DNA from: Acheta domesticus
Taxonomy: Eukaryota > Arthropoda > Insecta > Orthoptera > Gryllidae
DNA: 64,000 bases
Reading direction: 5' to 3'
Assembly (NCBI GenBank): GCA_031308135.1
Contig: JAHLJT010003656.1
Coordinates: forward strand, 55,240,069 to 55,304,068
Shown here one piece after another: positions 58,426-64,000 of this stretch (its first letter is position 1; each line of letters starts with the position of its first letter). The translations under genes and the position numbers were made by a program. The notes beneath the pieces are model-generated. The model was not told the DNA's origin. It ran no database searches and worked only from the letters and a program-made list of their open reading frames with translations.

Positions 58426-59269
58426 GTGACAGCCGGTGCCGAGTAGATGGAGGGATGGGCACTGGGAGTAGTATCCCTAGCTCCTTGCCCAGCCTGGGAG
58501 GATCTCAGGAGGGAAAGCGAATATTAATAAATAACAGTTTGAATTCTTCCTATTAACATACGTGTTCGCACTTCAGGTCGCTGCGACTCCCTAACACCCG
58601 ACAGACTGCGAACCTTAAGGTGCTGGGTTGAGAATGCAACTGATATAAATCGGTTTGATCTAATTTATCAGGACAACAGGTATTTTCATTTGATAATAGT
58701 AGGAATTCTGTTGTCAGAAAAATTGTATTTTTGCAGTGCTCTCTCTCTTAACAATAGTTCAAAATTACTGTTTCTACAATGTTAAGTATTTATTTGAAAT
58801 CCTTTGTTCATACAAATCCTGATATTCTCCTGATATATTATGCCAAAGTGACATACACCACGTGCATTCTCAACTCTAATTATATGCGCGAAATAGTGCA
58901 TCCTGAATATCCAGGGAAGGCAAATTTAAAGCAGTTAAAGAAAGCACAAACACAAAGATCATTTGAAAATATACGCGTATTTTCTCACCCCCCCCCACGT
59001 TCAGTCCATACGAAAGACGCGCATGGCAGCGTAAACAAACGGCTCGCTTTGCCCTAGTACTCGTCCCTGGAGTTCAAAACATACAGAAAGGCAGGATGGA
59101 CCTGTCAGCCACAACACAGCTGATACGCGGTACAAAAATGATGCCACAACTTCTGTTATTTTTACGGCGGCCGGCAGCTCACTGCCCCCACCTCTCTGAC
59201 CCACACCGCGTTGACGTCACCCGCCGAACATGATAATTAAAGAGCGGCAGCGCCAAAGCGGGAGGGCGG

Positions 59270-59302
59270 GCATTATCTATGCCCTATGGGCACAGATAAT
59301 GC
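59270..59302. repeat. Short hairpin, 15-bp arms
   Basis: GCATTATCTATGCCC and the complement of GGGCACAGATAATGC pair at 14 of 15 positions around the loop TAT. Confidence 0.8.
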
Positions 59303-59407
59303 AAAAGTAACGATCGTTAACCTATTGTAACTGCACCATTCTGACGTCAAGAAAAAATAAACACTTGTGTTGTTATTATTGGTTTTATTCATCAGAGGCC
59401 TCTGTAA

Positions 59408-59408
59408 T

Positions 59409-59469
<61 letters not shown>

Positions 59470-59470
59470 C
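59408..59470. repeat. (TA)n(CA)n microsatellite next to the exon 11 acceptor
   Basis: About 48 bp of TA units, once interrupted by TG, run into about seven CA units; CCTGCAACTGTTTACAG follows as the acceptor. Confidence 0.95.
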
Positions 59471-59485
59471 TGCAACTGTTTACAG

Positions 59486-59606
59486 GTCTTCAACAGAAAC
59501 AAAGTGGCAGTAGACAACTTGACCCTGAACATGTACGAGGGGCAGATTACCGTTCTGCTGGGCCATAATGGCGCCGGCAAGACAACTACAATGTCGATGC
59601 TCACAG
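59486..59606 (+). CDS. ABCA3: ABCA3-like transporter, coding exon 11 (Walker A)
   Basis: Encodes residues 569-608 and the first base of 609. [20 protein letters not shown] leads into the ATP-binding Walker A motif GHNGAGKTT (594-602, Lys 600 contacts phosphate) and TMSMLTG. It is the start of the first nucleotide-binding domain, which powers transport by ATP hydrolysis. It ends in phase 1 at GTGAGG. Confidence 0.96.
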
Positions 59607-60268
59607 GTGAGGAATTGAAATCCCAGCGAGGGTACATTGTTTACAGCGTGAGACAATATTAAGGATCGAAAATAATCTTATTTTCACTCTTCCACTCATT
59701 CTATGAACATTCGCCTTTCAAGATACTCCATGCACAAATTATTTAGTACTTATACAATATTGGAAAAATGTAGTATATCCATAGTGAAGTTGCGTATAGT
59801 ATAAGAAATAACCTTTATATAATGTTTAGTACTCGTTTTTGGGTTGTCTTGCAATAGGCATCTACTAAATAATTATTTGTTATATAAGCCTTCACTTATT
59901 ATTATAGAGAACATACATAATTCTTCCTTATTATTGTTGCTATTATTTTACAAATACATAAAAATATTATTTAAACGTTTCGGAGTACAATTGAATCCAT
60001 GTTCAGGCACAAGAAATAAATACTACACTGTTCATTAGAATATTTACAGACATCTTGTCGATAAAATGCTTCCAGTACACCTATGCCTAACATAGCACCT
60101 GCATCATAGACATACCTCAATCATAGACACGAAAACAAAACAAGACCAATGTCTCATAGACCCAAGAAATAATTTTTCTCCGAATCGAAATTAGTAAGTC
60201 AGACCCTTCCCGACCCTCCCCTTGACCAAAATGAAGGCGTCTAATGGTGGATTTGACCTTGCGAACAG
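59607..60268. other. Intron 11
   Basis: AT-rich, 662 bp, no feature; acceptor TTGCGAACAG. Confidence 0.5.
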
Positions 60269-60423
60269 GGATGTATACGCCAACGAGCGGCACAGCGCTA
60301 GTGAACGGCTACGATGTGGTGACGGACATCGACGCGGCGCGCGACAGCCTGGGCCTGTGCCCGCAGCACAACGTGCTCTTCGACGAGCTCACAGTGCGCG
60401 AGCACCTCTACTTCTTCGGCAAG
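60269..60423 (+). CDS. ABCA3: ABCA3-like transporter, coding exon 12 (Q-loop)
   Basis: Encodes residues 609-660. After two bases completing a Gly codon it reads MYTPTSGTALVNGYD and then LGLCPQHNVLFDELTVREHL, where Gln 641 is the Q-loop glutamine that couples ATP binding to the membrane domain. It ends in phase 0 with YFFGK at a GTGGGT donor. It is the last ABCA exon in the window; the signature motif and Walker B exon are not found before 64000. Two degenerate copies of its second half follow directly. Confidence 0.95.
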
Positions 60424-60640
60424 GTGGGTGCTTGCCTCTTTTCTTCTTTCTCTCACACTCAGCCTGTGCCTGTGCCTGCAGCACAACGTGCTCTTCGACG
60501 AGCTCATAGTGCGCGAGCACCTGTTCTTCTTGGGCAAGATGTGTGCTAACCCTCTCCCCCTCGTTCTCACACTCAGCCTTGGCATGTGCTCGTACCCGAA
60601 TTTCCGGTTCGTGAACACCTTTACTACTTCTGCTAAGAGC
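60424..60640 (+). pseudogene. Two degenerate tandem copies of the 3' part of exon 12
   Basis: The 60366-60440 segment is repeated 115 bp downstream: GCACAACGTGCTCTTCGACG at 60366 recurs at 60481, followed by nearly the same GCGCGAGCACCT and TTCTT-GGCAAG. In copy 2 the splice donor is changed from AAGGTGGGT to AAGATGTGT, while an acceptor-like CCTGCAG survives. A third, more decayed copy (GTGAACACCTTTACTACTTC then TGCTAAG) lies near 60611-60637. The intronic segment TCTCACACTCAGCC is repeated too. The 115-bp period is not a multiple of three, so reading on into the copies shifts the frame and hits a stop by 60549. Confidence 0.85.
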
Positions 60641-61455
60641 GTGCTACAAACCCTTTAAAATCACGGAAGAAATATATGAAGGTATTTCGAACCAGAGAGC
60701 TCTGACACTTGCGGCACATTTGACTGGCAGCTCTGCCTTTGTGACGTAACTAAAAAGTCTGATATCAGGCTGCAGATATCGATGGTGATTTTTTTTCATA
60801 TGGACTTTCTATTCTAAATGTAGCTGACCCGCTTAAATTTTTTTTCAAATTTTAAACCAGTCATGACAAGGTCGTGGGCAAGGTGACATGCTTATTAGAG
60901 CTCGCGGGCACTGCGTTCAGAGAAGTTGGTGCAAGATGTAAAAGTAAGGATTGTACACATTGCTACGGAGTGGCGGTACGTCACCAGTTACCTGGCTCAT
61001 GACAATATTTGGGAGAAGTTACCTAACAGTTATTGTCACAATTTCAGTATTTATTCAGCTATTTCAATTTTAATTCCCATTTTATCTTTAAAGCAAAGAA
61101 ATGAGTAATTAAATGAAATAACACATCAATCCGATATTAAATTCTCAATTGAGAGCATAATTTAAAATAATCTATTAAAATTATTTTGATATTCAAATTC
61201 TCTTAACGTAAGTTAAATAAAAGCATTAACTTTCTATGTTCAGGTTTAACAGACAAATATTCTTGTTTGTTAAAAGCGCTGTCCGCCTATAAGCGAGAAT
61301 TGTTATCTTACAGAGACTTGCTATAGTAGCACAAGTTTGAAATTTCCCTTTGGGGAGCTTATTTTCGCGGGTTCTTCCACCGCTGCTATAGGGGCAGATA
61401 TCTTGGCCTCCTGCACGCACGGGTTTCTTCGCCCTCCCACATCAAGGAGGAGCTT
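60641..61455. other. Start of intron 12
   Basis: AT-rich; no ABCA exon found. A segment at 61370-61455 is more GC-rich but has no domain. Confidence 0.4.
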
Positions 61456-61761
61456 TTATCCATCAATGTCACTGCAGCCTTCTCTGTCCCTTTTGTCATT
61501 GTCGTCCTCAAAGAAATTGTCCCGATAAGAAACAATACTTTTGTCCACTCCTTCGACCATGATCATGTCTGTTTTCACATATTTCGCTTCGATTCTCTTC
61601 ACTTACTCACAACACTTCTTCCATTGAAATGGGCAATTTTCAGAAAATGAAACAGTTTCTTTAACTCGCAGAGGAGTACCGATGCTTCGTTTAGCAATAT
61701 GATCCTTTATTTAACACCATACTAATTCAATGGGGTTGAGATCGGTATGATAAGAATGGTG
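61456..61761 (-). pseudogene. Tc1/mariner-type (DDE) transposase C-terminal remnant
   Basis: On the minus strand the reading frame gives YHTDLNPIELVW followed by a stop and then IKDHIAKR, the block that carries the catalytic Glu in many Tc1/mariner-like (IS630) transposases. It continues with W-K-K and VKRIEAKY before an acidic tail, with two further stops. The N-terminal half and TIRs were not found. Confidence 0.6.
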
Positions 61762-64000
61762 CTGGCTGTTGAGGCCGCATTACCTTCGAACGGTTGTCTC
61801 GGAAACAAATAAGCACAATAGTACATCTGTTAACTTCACTTGAAATTAGGCATATGCTAAAATACACCACACTGCACAGCATTCAAAGACGAAAAGGATA
61901 GGACTGAGGGCCAGGGGCGATGCTTCCTATAATACATATGTTTCTTTTACTGAGCCTTAATATATTAAGAGTGAGCGTGTTGTGCAGAGACAGCTGAAAT
62001 TGTTTTGATTTTGGTAGCTTGTACTGCACGTTTGGTCAGACACAAACAGCCTGTCTGTATATATATCCCCTGGTCACTCCGGTTGGCGCGCAATGCGAGT
62101 GAGAGAGCGATATTTTGAGGGGAAGTAGCGGTTGATGGTTGATGCGCATTCGAAGGCACATTACTAAATTGTTCTGCTATAATTTATTTCACATCGTCTC
62201 CTGTATTCTTTCAGTAGTATACGTTTGGGTTCCGGCTCTCACACGCAACCAATCTTTTTAAATGAGGGCTCTAAAGAAAGAGAATTTCACGGAGACTTGA
62301 CGAATTCCACTTTGACTTTAAAAATATGGATGATTTCTTTAAAAAAACGCATAGAAATATTCATGTACAATGCAACCCGCATCACATGTCAACCTATATT
62401 GGCAAATAACTCATAAACAAAGAGTTTTAGAGCCTTAAAAAGTAAAATTTTGAGGCCAAAGGCCTCAAAGAAACGTTTTTCACACCATAATCTACAAGAT
62501 GAGACATTCTGCAATCCATTCAATTAACTTTTTGGTTCCACGCTTCAATACTGTCAAGGCCACCTCAATATTTCAGCCCTTCCTGCTGGTAGCAATTTTT
62601 GTGGCGACACGCTTAAAAGGCTTAGATTCGACAATCTTTATTTACGCTTTCTGTTAACACCGTAGTTTGTGCAGTCTGACGAGGTTTATTTGCATAATCA
62701 TTAATTTAAGATTTGCTCTCCAGCAACAACTAGAAGTATTATTATAGTTGGTTGATACCTATACCTATAAAGATTGTTTCTTATGCGTGTAGTGAAACTA
62801 TTTAATTAACATTTTTTCATGCTCTATAAGTGCTGTGTACTTAATTGTGGAGGGACGAGTGGTCGGGAAGAGTGGTCAGGAAGGGTGGAATGGTGTTCAG
62901 TGAAGAGTGAAGACAGTGTTTGTGTTTTACCTGTACCAATATTTTCGTATTATCATTATCATTCGATGAAATTTCAAGTCAAGGGGTTCAGACACATTAC
63001 TTTCTCAAAAGTAAAAAGCTAATATTTTTGTGACTATCACGAAACGCTAAAACCTAACTGACAAAGAATATTGAATAATTATTTCAAATGTCTTTAAGTA
63101 CGTGTTGGGAATTGTTCCAAGCAAATTCTCCATGATATTGAATAAATATTTATTGAACATTTCTTTTACACATTAATTGCATTGTTTTTTATTTTTATTT
63201 GTAACTGTGTTAGTACATTGCAAGTTACCTTTATAGATTTTAAAACAAATAAACACGTTTCGTTAACTACTTTCCCTTTTAGAATGAAAATAGAAGGATA
63301 GGGATGAGTGTAGGGTCTAACATGCGAGAGTTCTCGCACGGGTACGCAGAGGTAGTGGGGGAAAACTTGTGCTATGGCACAACACAAAGAACAAACTTTT
63401 TAAAGTAGCTAAAGTAAAATAGCTTGAAATAAATGGAAAACAAAAATCAAAACGCGCTAGCCTACAATACTACGTGAATCAATTAAAAAACAACTAAATT
63501 TAAAATTATAGAAAGAATAGTGCAAGTCACCCGACAACTGCCAACGATCGCAGTCCAAACGCACGATTTAAATGTTGGCGGTATCTGGAAGTATGTATAC
63601 CAACGACCAGCTGCAAAATCATATTGTAAATAAAACACCGTTTGATATTAAACTCAAGGTGTCGGTTCGTTAAGATATTAAAAATGCGAACATCGTTTGA
63701 GCAATATTCCCATGTACCGAAGAAGGCTTACTAATGCCTACTAAATTGTTTCTAATGCTAACAAATGGTATTTAGTACTCAAAGATGAAAACATTAGTTT
63801 GATTATTTTTTGGCTCGGAATTGCTTTTCTTGAGGTACGTAAGGATGGAGAAAATAATTCAATACTTTTTATTATACAAATAATTTTTCAATTTTCTCAC
63901 CCCAGCAAGCTGGTACCCTGACTCTGCAAAACCCACTCGGTTCTTCATAACAAATCAAGGAAACTTAAATAATATTGCAATGAGTAGGTCGTTCTTGCCC
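61762..64000. other. Intron 12 continues, nothing recognised
   Basis: AT-rich DNA with short unsupported frames. A small palindrome TTGAGGCC-AAA-GGCCTCAA lies near 62441-62459. The rest of the ABCA gene presumably lies further right. Confidence 0.45.

Larger units (their letters stand above)
57878..59485. other. Intron 10, mixed repeats
   Basis: Contains a SINE at its start, a GC-richer segment at 58960-59340 with a 15-bp hairpin, and a (TA)n(CA)n array ending about 15 bp before exon 11. Other parts are unremarkable. Confidence 0.6.

Noticed and set aside
60428..60658. A real additional ABCA exon encoding the second Q-loop copy
   Set aside because: Copy 2 has lost its GT donor, would repeat the same residues, and the 115-bp period breaks the frame.
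60661..64000. The next ABCA exon (signature motif and Walker B)
   Set aside because: I looked for an LSGGMK-like or LDEPT-like frame in all forward frames and found none, so it must lie beyond the window.

Overview
The window is eukaryotic and looks like an insect: compact, GC-rich coding exons bounded by GT/AG splice sites lie in long AT-rich introns crowded with tRNA-headed SINEs, MITEs and retroelements. The repeat mix suggests a large, repeat-rich insect genome, perhaps a cockroach/termite-like or other polyneopteran lineage, but no single sequence in the window proves this.

The one host gene that can be read confidently is the 5' half of an ABCA-subfamily lipid transporter on the + strand. 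Twelve coding exons (22011 to 60423) splice in consistent phase into exactly 660 codons. They run from the start methionine through transmembrane segment 1, a luminal loop of about 245 residues, transmembrane segments 2-6, and into the first nucleotide-binding domain (Walker A and Q-loop). The signature motif, Walker B, second membrane domain and second ATPase domain must lie beyond position 64000. The short luminal loop is ABCA3-like rather than ABCA1-like.

Region by region. 1-21.8 kb has no recognisable host gene: a decayed Ty3/Gypsy RT, several copies of a 0.5-kb tRNA-derived SINE, an orphan CpG island (4.0-4.6 kb), an E-box cluster next to an almost 0.8-kb polypyrimidine tract (11.4-12.6 kb), a foldback Harbinger-like MITE, a hAT MITE, and a SINE-derived microsatellite ending just before the ABCA 5' UTR. 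Intron 1 (22.2-30.3 kb) holds a perfect-looking short hairpin, a TIR element and a 3.6-kb foldback whose arms are themselves tandem repeats. Introns 2-3 hold Harbinger-like and LINE debris and a duplicated promoter-like repeat block. Intron 4 contains a young 7.35-kb LTR retrotransposon (GTAT target duplication, large pol deletion, five tandem primer-binding-site units). Intron 5 contains a 1.8-kb TIR element with ATGT target duplication carrying a broken gene. Introns 7 and 8 each hold one pogo/Tigger-like MITE, one with a nested SINE. Intron 9, 10 and 12 features include dinucleotide repeats beside splice acceptors, a SINE 24 bp from a donor, and a tandemly triplicated piece of exon 12.

The ABCA transporter would act in membranes exporting or sequestering lipids. 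Everything else in the window is mobile or repetitive DNA that has made the gene large. All assignments come from reading the sequence; no database search was run.
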